NCBI GenBank assembly: GCA_918026815.1
Contig: CAKJVC010000058.1
Span: 62,001 to 126,000, forward strand
Origin: Chalara sp. BL73
Lineage: Eukaryota > Ascomycota > Leotiomycetes > Helotiales
DNA length: 64,000 bases
Direction: 5' to 3'
Made by a program: the position numbers and the translations under genes. Of this stretch, positions 1-10,806 are shown piece after piece (position 1 is the stretch's first letter; the number at the start of each line of letters is the position of its first letter). The notes beneath the pieces were generated by a model that was not told the DNA's origin, ran no database searches, and saw only the letters and a list, made by a program, of their open reading frames with translations.

Positions 1-958
1 TACCTTCGACCTCCCGAGTCAACGCGTAGGTTTGTATCTGCCGTTCAGATGCTTGTGATGAATAATGACAATGAAGGCAGAGAGCCAAAACAAGCCAGAA
101 AACTCCTTCCTTGGATCGACACCAACACTGTCTTAGCTGATTTACTAGCGAAAAGTCTAACCAGAACACGTGAGGTAGGGAAAGGGACAAGGGGGGGTGG
201 CGAATCCGAGCCGAATGCCAGAGGTTTGGGAAAGGGGTCCGTGTGGGAGTAAATAAGCGCGCTTAGAGGCTGCTGGGGGGCTACTGTTCAGCTATGATAC
301 TTTACTTTACTTACTATACAGTACTATTGCTCTATTACTCCACAGTAACTGGCCAAGGCCAAAAACGACCAGTCACAAACATGAAGAGTTGAAGTGGGAG
401 GAGAACGCTGTGAAAAAGCAAACATACATGTTTCTCCCACTTTATTCTATCAATCCACTTTGGTCGCCAATTTTTTTTCTTTCCTTTTTTATTGTTTTCA
501 TAAACCCAATCTTTCTCCTGCAGATGACTGCGATCTTCGGCAGGGGAGTGCCTTGCATCAAAGCCTTATCTGAACGTTTCTACTCCTCTTAATGTTCAAG
601 TAGTGCACCAAACTCTCATTCGAACTCACAGACTCGTAACATCTACACGTCCCATTCAGACGCCCCACTGCAGAAGATCTCCATGATTTGATGTGTGCAC
701 ATTAATGATAAGTGAGCCGGCTACATGGTATTTCCCCAAAGCCATTCCAACCTGCCTAGGGTATTGTTACACAACCTAAGATTCCACGGTACGCCTACCA
801 ATAGCAAGTCCATTTGACCAACGCACTCCATTCCACCATGTGCTTTCTTACAATTGCTGCTAAGCACTTTGTGCATCACCATGAACTCCAGACTCCATCT
901 TCCATATCCTCCAATTGTACTTGAAATATTAATTACCGCAACCAAAAGCACCAGGGGA
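1..958. other. Gene-free left edge
   Basis: No open frame here shows family resemblance, splice structure or convincing codon content. The first 300 bases are purine-rich on the + strand and the stretch around 470-500 is T-rich. Short frames of up to 67 residues look like chance. The part next to 959 should hold the 3' untranslated region of the minus-strand membrane protein. Confidence 0.5.
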
Positions 959-2252
959 TTAAACTCCTTGCCAAACCCGGCCCCGTTCTGATGGATGGAC
1001 TGGCAACGGGACATCTCTATTTGGTGCAATTGACCGTGGTTGGGCTTCAATAACATAATCAACCCCTTCTTCAGAAATATATGATGGAGGTCTATTAGCA
1101 GTTCCTGGGCGAGCTTCTGCTCTATCACTGTCTCTAGAATTTTCACGTTCTAAATGTGCAGTCTCATTTCGTTGCCAGAATATACGGTTTGGATCAACAC
1201 GCTAGCCTTCTTGTTAACTATCTCCACTTTCAATTGGGATATGAACATACCACACTCTCTCTCCAAAGACCATAAGCTGGAGGGGGATATTTCGTAGCCT
1301 CGCTTTCGATTCCAGCAGCCTCTTCGTCACGAGCCAGTGCTACACGGATAGGATTGGCTGGATTAGCATATCCACCGGGTCCGGCAATCTCAGGAAGCTC
1401 CGGTATTTCATCTTCCTGAGGCGGGTGGATCAACATCATACAAAGACGAATCAAAGAATGGCAGAAAAATATGGTAGTAAGAAGAATGACGAGGATGAGC
1501 ATGACGTGGAACTCCTGGCGTTCGTTGCGTTTCGATAGAGCTAAGGCAAGATAGATAGTGAGGACGAGTGTTAAGAACTAGTTGTCAGTTATAAGTCTGC
1601 CTCCTTCAAACTTAAACACACACTGAGTACATACAAGTCCTGACACGAAGCAGCTTAGGAGCTTAGAACGAATTTTCCGGTTCTTGATCTTCAGCCCACA
1701 TTTTCCCCTTCGGGTATCTGCCATTCTGTTTTTCCGTCGCCTCCTCCTTCTTGCATCCTGTGCTAACGCAGCAAGATGCTGCTCGGCAGGATCTACGCCA
1801 ACAAATCGGCGAGAAGAGTTATGTCGTGCGTGTGAAGCGACAGTTGATATATTTGGTCGCTGAAGTTGTTGCCATGTGCTCGGTGTGACGGGCCGAGAAC
1901 TGAATGCAGTCTCAGGAGTGTGCACTGGTTGGGGCGGTGGGGTGCTTGGTGATCCATCAAAATCTGACCTTGAGTTAGACCGCGAATGTGATCTCGAATC
2001 CAATCCTGAACGACTGAGGTAAGGTATGACTAGTCTTGTAGTCGGCAAGTTTTGCAATCCAAGAACTGGTTGAGATGTAGGAACTGGCCTGGGTGTTTTA
2101 GGACTCTCTGGTGCCTGGCCGGAACCATTATTCCTTCTTCCAACAACTGATGTCCCAGTAAACAATGCTTGTATGCCTGTTCTTATATTTTGAACTCTTG
2201 ATACCGGCCGTCGTGATTGGCGCCTGGCCGTGTTCTGCTCTCTGGACGACAT
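959..2252 (-). CDS. Conserved fungal two-helix membrane protein, unknown function
   Basis: Three exons (1635-2252, 1251-1577, 959-1201) give 395 residues. The introns are 57 and 49 bp with gtatgt donors and ctag ends. Residues 1-190 are hydrophilic, rich in Ser, Pro and Arg, with a run RRRRRKNR shortly before the membrane region. Two hydrophobic helices follow at about 198-221 and 231-256, separated by a charged turn (KRNERQE). The tail is soluble and carries the block AYGLWRESVRVDPN, which spans the second splice junction, and a PPSYISEEG stretch that looks like a PPxY ligand. I recall this tail as conserved in unnamed fungal proteins, but I cannot name a function. The layout suggests a cytosol-facing N-terminus and C-terminus around a helical hairpin. 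The joined frame across both introns supports the model; the product name is not supported beyond membrane protein. Confidence 0.8.
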
Positions 2253-3581
2253 CGGTGCTACGCTGTATGTCCAGCAATGGTCGCTGGCTAAGTGCCAAAA
2301 ATTAAAAAATCACACGCACCGAGGAAGATGTGCACGATATGTATTCGCACAGACTTGCCTCGCCAGTTGTTGCTGTGATGAGCAGGTGTGCGGCCCTTCA
2401 ACGCGACCCAGATCCACTGTTGTTATTGCTGCATCTATGTCGAATAAAGATTGAGCTTATTAAGTCGAGTAATGGTTTCTGGATTTGATTCGAGGGAATC
2501 GAAGTTTCCACAGGTCAAGAGCTCCCCAAGATATTATGAACTATAGGCCAGTGCAGTGCAGTCTCTTTCTGAGTGAATGAACGAATGGCAGAGGAGGTAA
2601 ACGAGGACAAAATGGTAGCAAGAGCCAAAAGAACGCCAGGAAAGGGAACGAGGTGAAACGATGGAGAGAGCCTGCTCACCCACAATGCCAGGCCTGGCGA
2701 GTGTTAACCAAAAGAGGGTGTATAGAAAAGAAAGAGCTGAATGAGAACAAGGTAGCATGAACGAAGGAGAAGATGCAGTAAGCTACCCAGATCTCGATGG
2801 TAGGATCGTGAGGGAGGGAAAGACCTGGCCAGTGCCCATTGCCCATGCACTTACCCCTGGTTCGTCGTCTCATAGTAGTCACAAATCCAAGATATGGTCG
2901 GAAGTCCATGCCCCAGAAATTATGATCCAAGGATGGGAAGCTTACAAGGGGTCGTCTAGAGACAAGTTTAGTTTGAAGAGGCTGCGGGAAGACCTCATCA
3001 CTCTTAGCCGATGTTTCAAGTGTGTTGCCACTCAGCCAATCATATTGCGTCGCGTAGCTTTTCAACGATTTGAGAGAACAGCGACAGCCACCAAACATGA
3101 GCCCAATCGACGCCGTGACACCGTAAACTCTACAGATGCGGTGAACGCATGAAGCTGAACAAAGCACTGGCTACAGAAGTTTCTTGCGCACGCTTTGAGT
3201 ATATCTAGAAACGATAGGGGCATGCCTAATGTCTGATTTCCATTATCTTCTATACACCTAGTGTTGCTCTCGCATATTCGTGTTGTACACGATATTTATT
3301 TTACAATCGACGCTGGCCAAATCTGCGTCATTACCTGCCAGTTTTTGTCTAAAAGTCGGATACGACTAAGGCCGGGCTCACGGGTATTGTCCAAATGGCA
3401 TAACTTCGCTGTTAAGAAACCCTTGTTGAGCGAGCAGCTTATCAAGGGCCGCTATGCCTACACAAGAAACGCCACAACTCCATTTAGTCGCGCTCCCTTC
3501 GGTTGACGCTTACTACAGCCTCGTACATCTTTGTTTGTGCTCTTAGCGCGGGTATCTGCTCCAAGAGTTCGTATCCTAGTC
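2253..3581. other. Intergenic region with no supported gene
   Basis: Between the membrane-protein gene and the WD40 gene, both on the minus strand. Overlapping open frames occur on both strands at about 2676-3167, but neither has a recognisable domain or intron signals. Part of the right end should be the 3' untranslated region of the WD40 gene, and the left end the promoter of the membrane protein. Confidence 0.45.
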
Positions 3582-4835
3582 TCACTTCAACTCGCCTAAG
3601 AGTAAATTGCGATCCGAAGAGCCAGATAAGACTGTCATCTGGTTAGAATATTTTGCACAACAGGGCTTGTAAATTGACTTACTAATAGGATCTGACGATG
3701 GTGAAAGTTCCGCACAGTTAACAGTTCCTTTATGTCCTGGCAGCTTGTATATGAGCTTCCCTGTTTCGCTGTTCCAGACTACAGCCGTTCCATCTCCAGC
3801 TCCTGCTGCAATCCTCTTCCCATCGGAGCTCCAACTGGCTTTGATGAGATTCTTTTCCAAACCAGCAGGCGCACCATCGAAGGTGCGGATATGTCGCTCA
3901 GTGGGAGCAAATGGACGAATGTCCCATATTCGCACAGTTGAGTCCATGGAATTGGACAATAATGACTGGGAGTCAGGCGAGACTCGAAGTGACGAGATAG
4001 TATCCGTGTGACCTAGCATTGAGTATACGACTTTCTTGCTCCTCATATCCCACACCTTAATATCGTTATCTATCCCCCCGGAATAGAGCTCATTCCCGGC
4101 CTCGGCCAATGCCACGGCTGTAACTGGAAATTCTGTAGGTATAAAGGAGGCGGCCAACTTAGTTCGAGGGTCCCAAATCCCAATGTAGCCGTCATCGGAT
4201 CCGCTTATAAGCAATTCTTCACCGCGCTTGCTGATGTCCATTGCGTTTATTACTTCTTCATGGCCAACATGTCTTCGTATCCTCGTCCCTGTCTCCAAAT
4301 CCCAACTCGCAAGATGCTGATCTGCTGAGGCGGAGAACAAGACCTTTGAATCTCGCGACCAATGTAAATCAAGAATCGCACCCTTGTGACCTGTCAAAGT
4401 GCCATAGTTTTCACAATCACCATAGGTTCTCCAAAGCACTATTTCTCCATCTTAGCACTGACATATAAGAGGACTAAACATAGGTCTTACTGATTGATCT
4501 ATCCATCGAACCGGAAGCTATATAGTTTCCATTATTCTCAAATTTAGCACAAAAGACTTCTCCAGAATGACCGCTGAGTTCCATAACAGGTGCCTGTAGA
4601 CCAGTAGTCCGTGGGACCTAAAATAACCCGCATCAGTAATAATTCTTTGCAAATTACTCAACAGAGTGCCCTCAGAGTCTTTAGAGATACATACAGCTTG
4701 AATGAGAGCGCCATTAGCAGCTGATCCATTAATAACAGCTACAGCCTTGCTTTGGCTCGCTCCTTGATTTGGCCTTTTGACAACCATTTGGGATGAGCTG
4801 AAAGAGCCTGACGCGGGACGCTTTTCGCCTGCCAT
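3582..4835 (-). CDS. spf38: U5 snRNP 40 kDa WD40 protein (SNRNP40/Cwf17/Spf38 type)
   Basis: Four exons (4695-4835, 4491-4617, 3683-4438, 3582-3631) give 357 residues. The protein is a seven-bladed WD40 propeller of the U5 small nuclear ribonucleoprotein, acting in pre-mRNA splicing in the nucleus. Family marks are the MVVKR near the N-terminus, LSGHSGEVFCAKF, LWRTYGDCENYGTL, SGGIDNDIKVWD, the RIWDIRPFAP block and the end SGSSDRNLLLGELK. The family is usually 340-360 residues, which fits. I start at 4835 (MAGEKRP); an in-frame ATG at 4871 would add 12 residues with no family support. The last intron (3632-3682, 51 bp) has a length divisible by three and no stop, so a simple frame reads through it; the acceptor at gatgacag restores the family sequence DPIILSGSSD. 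The gene is head to head with bet3 across 275 bp, which suggests a shared promoter. Confidence 0.95.
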
Positions 4836-5110
4836 GATTGGTATAGGCAGAAGGGTCGTGGGATGTTTCAAGGCCGTATAATCTCAGGAACTGGTTGTCC
4901 AACTCTGGTTGTCGCGAGAATACAATTAACCTAAGCCCTCAAAATTTTGGTTGTTCGGGCGGTGAGATTGATTCTGCCCGCCCAAGCTTGCCTTGCCAAG
5001 CGGACACATCCATATGGTAATTCTTTACTCCAAACAACAAAGATCTATGCCAGCAAGGAAAAAGGACACAATATTGTAATTCACAGGTAGCTAAGGAGCT
5101 ACGCTGAGAC
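4836..5110. promoter_or_regulatory. Short divergent promoter between the U5-40K gene and bet3
   Basis: A 275-bp gap separates the start codons of two housekeeping genes transcribed away from each other, so both core promoters and both 5' untranslated regions must lie here. I see no clear TATA box. The assignment follows from geometry, not from a recognised motif. Confidence 0.55.
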
Positions 5111-5836
5111 ATGGCTGCAGCTAAGGCAGCTCGCATAGGGGAAGAGTAAGCTCTATTGCGAACAGTTCAACAATCCAGATTCACTAACAATGCCAGCGTA
5201 TGGAAGTAAGCATTCTGTTACTTCTATAGAGATGTGCTTATTCTTGTCCTGGCAGGAGTCGGGTCGACAAGGTTAATGCCGAGCTGGTGACGCTTACATA
5301 TGGCACCATGGTCGCCCAACTATGTAAGGACTTCGAGAGTGATTATCCGGAGGTCAACAAGCAACTAGACAAGATGGGTTACAATATTGGGCTGCGACTC
5401 ATCGAGGACTATCTTGCAAAGTCGAATACAACGAAGAGATGTTCAAACTTCAAGGATACTGCAGAAATGATCGCCAAAGTATATGTGTGTTTGTCGCAAC
5501 AGGATAATTTACTGACCTTATTAGGTTGGCTTCAAGATGTTTCTAAACATAACCCCTACAATTGCAAATTGGACAAGCGACAGCAAGCAGTTCTCCTTAA
5601 TCTTCGAAGAAAATCCACTGGCAGATTTTGTCGAACTACCTGATGATGGACGAGCGCAGGACGAGTTATGGTATTCAAATATCTTCTGCGGGATTCTTCG
5701 CGGCGCACTAGAAATGGTTCAGATGCAAGTTGAGGCGCACTTCATGAGTGACGTGCTCAGAGGCAATGATTCCACAGAGATGAGAATTTCCCTGATTCGT
5801 TACATTGATGATGAGATGCCTATGGACGATGACTAG
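5111..5836 (+). CDS. bet3: TRAPP complex subunit Bet3 (TRAPPC3)
   Basis: Four exons (5111-5145, 5197-5205, 5256-5478, 5525-5836) give 192 residues, the usual Bet3 length. Bet3 is the core subunit of the TRAPP tethering complexes and works in ER-to-Golgi traffic as part of the Ypt1 exchange factor. Near-identical family blocks are LTYGTMVAQLCKD, NKQLDKMGYNIGLRLIEDYL, NPLADFVELP and ILRGALEMVQM. The cysteine in TKRCSNF matches the palmitoylated cysteine of the human protein. Exon 2 is only 9 nt long; with it the N-terminus reads GEDVWKSRVDKVNAEL, which parallels the yeast Bet3 N-terminus. Introns are 51, 50 and 46 bp. The gene shares a divergent promoter with the U5-40K gene. Confidence 0.95.
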
Positions 5837-8255
5837 GTCGGGGAATCAATGGAGTTTGTGGCGTTCAGGTAATTGGCTGAGATGCCATTCGAGAATATCA
5901 CATCGATAAAACTAGTCGTTTATTTTGATATAATGATTCTCTGACTATAGGAATTCTGGTAATGGGTGCATGGCTCTCTTGCTTCCGACTCTACTGGATA
6001 TGGTTTCCCTTCCACCTCATTATCTGCAAAACCCCAAAGAAAACCTCTTTATGAAAGCCGTACCTGAAGTCACTAAATTATATGTAACTTTGCGCAGAAA
6101 GGATCCCTACCATATCCAGGCTCTACTCGAGTAGATCAGAGCTAACATGTTCCACTTCACCTGAACCTTATATTTCAAACTGAAGGTAGGAATTTTCTGA
6201 AATGGCAATGTAGTGTTGACTAGAGCAGGGCAGACCCTACGAATAGCTAGAAGCTTATAAGAATATTTTTTAGTGTCTCACTTTTTGGTTAGTGCTATCC
6301 CATGGCCATAGATATATCCTTGAACTTCGATTTGCTGCAAGGCTGACGGCTCCCTCCGGTGACTTATATCACGTGCAATATTTAGCCCAGCTTCCGCGTG
6401 TTTTAACATTCTTATTCTCGAGAATGCGCCATTCCAGTCAGAGGGACCTTGAGACAAGATAAATAATTTAGGAGTTTCTTGTTAAAATGTGTATTGAAAC
6501 TATTTTCATGCTGTTATAATTAAGTGCAAATGTTGTGTCTGCCTTGGACCACAGCTTTCCCGCCATTGTATGCTAAATTTCACAATAAGACAGTATTATC
6601 AATATAAAAGCTTGGAGGCTATGTTTGGAGGAAGATGTTACTGATCATTCAAGATCGCTTGACGCTATCTCAGAAGTTCCTTAAATTGGGAAGCTTCAAA
6701 CGACACGGGGCCAGCTCTTGAAAGAGCAATACTATGAAGTCTGCAGCAATGAGCTCACCCCCTAAATGTATCATACAGACCTGCTAAATTAATGAGATTA
6801 GTGAGATAAAGGTTATTAACATTAAATCCTTCTACAAAAACACTCCTATACAACATTTATTACCAAGCATGCATCATAGCCATATTCAAAGCAGCAATAT
6901 ATTTAATGGAATGGATCAGTAGGTTTGTGTTCTAGACTGAAGGTATGCGAACTGAAGATAGAAATAGCTAGACTAATTTCAAATCTCTCTCTATAAAAGA
7001 CTTAATTTTTTATCAAAGCTTTTCATGAAACCCCTAACCCCTTTTTCATACAGGACTGAAGTGGCCGCACGTCTCTCTACCCCCTGAATCCAACATCAAC
7101 AATCACGTGATAATAGCCCAATAACCTAATGGAAGAGAATCGACAAGAAGAAAATATCTGAGCAGGATATTGTTCTGGGCACAAGAATTAAGAGATTTAC
7201 AACTCGGAGCAGATGAACGATAAGATTATCAAGTAAAATTCTAACGACCATCATATCATTGAGATACCTGGTCACACGCAGCCTCGCCATTTTAGCGGAA
7301 CTTGATTTTGACAACTTTACACCTGCTTGTATTGTAAGGATACAATGCCTTATCTAGACTTTATAGTTGAAATGGTAATATCTGCCGTTTAAATGCACCG
7401 CTGCTGCCAAAGCGCGCAGTCAATGTTCAAATAAGTACCGGTACTTACCAGATTTTTTCTGGTAAACTGATCTGTATATCAGGCGACGACTAAAACATAA
7501 AGCGGCGGTCGAGCTATCCTCTTTCAGCTAGACGATATAAGACGACACTCTTTTTTGCATCTTCTTGTGCCTCCTGTTGTTCTCTGATATTCCTCACGAA
7601 ATTGTTATTCAGTTTAGGAACATTGAGCTCGAACTTCTATCACCCGTTTTTGTTAGATATCTCTCATATCTGTTATATTCTGGGGTGGCGCCTATCTCCT
7701 TTCTGGCCCACTTGGGACTTCAGAATTGTTGTCAGCGGAGCCTTTTTCGGTGCTGAGAAATACCGCAACCATCCCTGAAAAAGCGCAGTCTTGGGACCTG
7801 GCCTGGGAGACGACCCCATCCTCACTTCCGCTCATATCAACTAATCCGATCCTAAATCAATTCTCGAAAGCATCATTCTGGCCTGAATCATTGCAGAGTC
7901 TGAGCTCTCGCATGAGGGTATACGACAATATCAGCCTTCGTCTTGGCTTTTTCCACCCCGTTGTTTTGCGGGATATTACGCGCCTTGCATTTTTTTAATC
8001 GCAAAAGTGTTGCGAGACACCCGCCCCAAGCCCCCGATTACCAATTTGCCTTTCGAGCTCACCATATTGCATTGCTGGCTACTTCTATTGAGCTGGCTCA
8101 CACGAAGGCAATTTACCCGAGCTTGCGATCAAAGATCCCCTGCATTGCGACATCGCGGATTTAAGCTCGTTCGTGTAGAGGTGTTGTCGTCAACCAGGTG
8201 GACCTAAACGATCATTTTGGCTACTGGACGTGTATTCACGACTTTAACCTCTGCA
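5837..8255. other. Long gene-free stretch and leader of the LUFS regulator
   Basis: About 2.4 kb without a supportable gene. The middle (about 5900-7450) is AT-rich with only short chance frames, none with family resemblance. From about 7500 to 8255 the + strand becomes pyrimidine-rich with several short upstream ATG frames. A long leader with upstream frames is common for fungal morphogenesis regulators, so this part is probably promoter and 5' untranslated region of the gene starting at 8256. No terminal repeats or transposase remnants were recognised. Confidence 0.45.
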
Positions 8256-10806
8256 ATGAATAACGTTAACATGGCGAGCTTGAGTGCTCTTGGTGGTCCT
8301 GTTGGTGGTGGCATGCCCATGATGAACAATGGCGCATCTGGCGGGGGAGCTCGAGCGACCATGCCCATGTCTGACAGTCAACGGTCGCAGTTGAATACCT
8401 ACATATATGATTATTTCCTTCGAAATGGCATGTTTGACTGCGCGCGGGCTTTACATCAAAGCGAGTCGGTCAAAGTAATAAAGGATAGCGCTGGACAGAA
8501 CGGCGCAGATGATGGCGAAGACCCCGAGGCAAAGGATGACATGGACAAGCAGCGACCTGCAGATCTTCCTCAAGCAGATGTGCCTAGAGAGTGTCCGGAA
8601 AGCTGCTTTCTCTATGAATGGTGGTGTCTTTTTTGGGATATGTTCAATGCCCAGCGTGGAAAAAGCCAGTCTTCACAAGTCTTACAATATGTCAACCATA
8701 CACAGGTATATTCTATTTCTCGTCAGGATTTAATATAGCGCAATGCTTACTTATTATTAGGCACAGTCACGGATGAAGCAAGAACAGCAACAAGATCTGC
8801 TACGCAACTTGCGTACTGGAGGAAATATCATGCCGAACCAAGCTCAATACCAGCTAAATATGATGAGGCAGAACCAGCAACAAAATGGCATGGGAATGAA
8901 TGAACTTCAGCGGAAAGCTATGCAAAATAATAGGAATCAGTAAGTTGTATACTCGCAGCATCCAATTCACCTACTAAGCTACTACATGTAGAGCACCACC
9001 AATGATGATGCCACAAAAGCAGCAACAAATGCAACGAGACCCATCAAGCGGTGATCATCAGCAGCGAGCTGGATCTCCCGGCTCTGCCGAGAATGCCCCT
9101 TCACCCTCGAAACGGCCACGCCTTGACGGTGCAAACTTCAACCCACAACAGATGCCAAATGGAAGGGGACAACCAATGCCGCAGGTGGGAGATTCTGGCC
9201 CCAGCAATGCTATCCAAGCGGCTCATATGCAGCTTGCCAATGGCATCGAGTCAAATAATCTGACAGCTCAGCAGTTCCCGAACATGCCCGGCGGCGGCGC
9301 AAATGCACAAAAAACACAACTAGGAGCCTACCAAGCAGGATTGGTGCAGCAACAAGCAAGTCAAATGCCTAACAGAATGCCCAATGCTGGAGGCCCTCCG
9401 AATGCCGGTTCCCCTATGATGACTCAGGGAGGACAAGATCAACATGCTATCGCTGGCTACTACAATGCAGGCGAGATGGGGCAAAATGGAAACATGCGAG
9501 GTGGCCCAGCCCAACCACCCAATACAGGTGGTGGAAACCATGCATTGCAAGATTATCAGATGCAGCTCATGTTACTAGAGCAGCAGAATAAAAAACGGCT
9601 TATGATGGCACGCCAGGAACAAGACAGCATGACAATGCCAGGCCAAGGTCGTGATGGTGGTGCTCCCGGAATGGGCCCGAATGGGCAAAACTTCCAAGGC
9701 ACATCCCCTCAAGGAGGACGCTCAGTCAATTCGCCAAACCCAACCGAGCAGATGAAGCGAGCTCAGCACATGAACGCTGGGGGTGTACCCTCCCCTATTC
9801 CCGAGGGTCAGCAAGCCCGTGATTCACCAAATAACATGCAATTCAACAATATGCCCGGTATGGGCCAGATGGATCCGAACATGAACCCGCAGTATTTCGT
9901 GAAGCCAGGAATGGATTCAAATATGGCTGGTATGGCTAACGGAATGCGGCCCCCGAGTTCCCATCCACCCAATTTCACTGGACAGAGCAATATGACACCA
10001 AATCAACTGGCTATAGCGCGGCAGCAACAAGGAGTTGGCAATGGTAACTGGCAAGGACCGAACGGACAAATGATGCCAGGACAAAGTGGAGCTCAGCCTG
10101 GCATGCCTCAGGGTCAAGGCACACCCCAGCAACGACCAATGCCACCTCCTGCTGCTCCTGGTGCAGTTGCAAATGGTCGAACACAACCATCATCGCCGCA
10201 ACAGAATGCTAACGCACCACCAACTCCCCAGCAAGGGAATAAGGCGAATCCGAAGAAGAAGGCTGATTCAAAGGACGCTAAAGCTAAGGTATATCTCTTT
10301 GCGTTAATGGAATTTTTTTTTGTAGAAGTGTTGACATTGATGACAGCGGACTACAAAGAAGGGCGGTACAACTACTGGTGCAACGCCATCGGCCGACTCA
10401 GCGCAAGAACCGGCTACTCCCACGCCAGCGACACCAATCACCCCAGTTCATAAACAGAGCTTCACAGGTGGCCCCAATGGCGCTGTTCAGCAACCAGTAA
10501 CAAATGGTCAACCTCCAGCTCCTATGAACACCGGCACCAATATTTCATTGCAACCTGATCAGCTCCAAAATGGTTTCATGCAAGATAATGAACCTGTATG
10601 TATACAAATTCTTACTGGGAATCTGCTCTAACTCTTCGTAGTTCACGTTCCCTTCCGGATTGGACTTCAACACCAACATAGGCAACAGTGATGTCCTACA
10701 AGATTTTGACTTTGATTCCTTCTTACATCAAGATGGAGGAAATGACGAATTCGCTTTCGACACAACCGGGTTCTTGGAAGACGGTGGCCAGATTGGAGCA
10801 GAATAA
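8256..10806 (+). CDS. som1: LUFS/LisH-domain transcriptional regulator (Som1/SomA/Flo8 type)
   Basis: Five exons (8256-8705, 8761-8939, 8992-10288, 10347-10595, 10642-10806) give 779 residues. A LisH helix (LNTYIYDYFLRNGMFDCARA, about 48-67) is followed by the LUFS block with PESCFLYEWWCLFWDMFNAQ (about 111-130). The middle is a long low-complexity region rich in Gln, Asn, Met, Pro and Gly. A Lys-rich patch (NPKKKADSKDAKAK) precedes a Thr/Pro-rich part, and the acidic C-terminus has DFDFDSFLH, a likely activation motif. In Magnaporthe, Aspergillus and yeast such proteins act downstream of cAMP/PKA in adhesion, conidiation and morphogenesis; that role is inferred here. Start is the ATG at 8256. 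The last two introns (58 and 46 bp) are required to reach the conserved acidic tail. Confidence 0.93.

Noticed and set aside
2676..3167. Open frame of 163 residues on the minus strand, overlapping a 131-residue + frame
   Set aside because: The two frames cover the same bases on opposite strands, neither has a domain or splice logic, and both look like chance.
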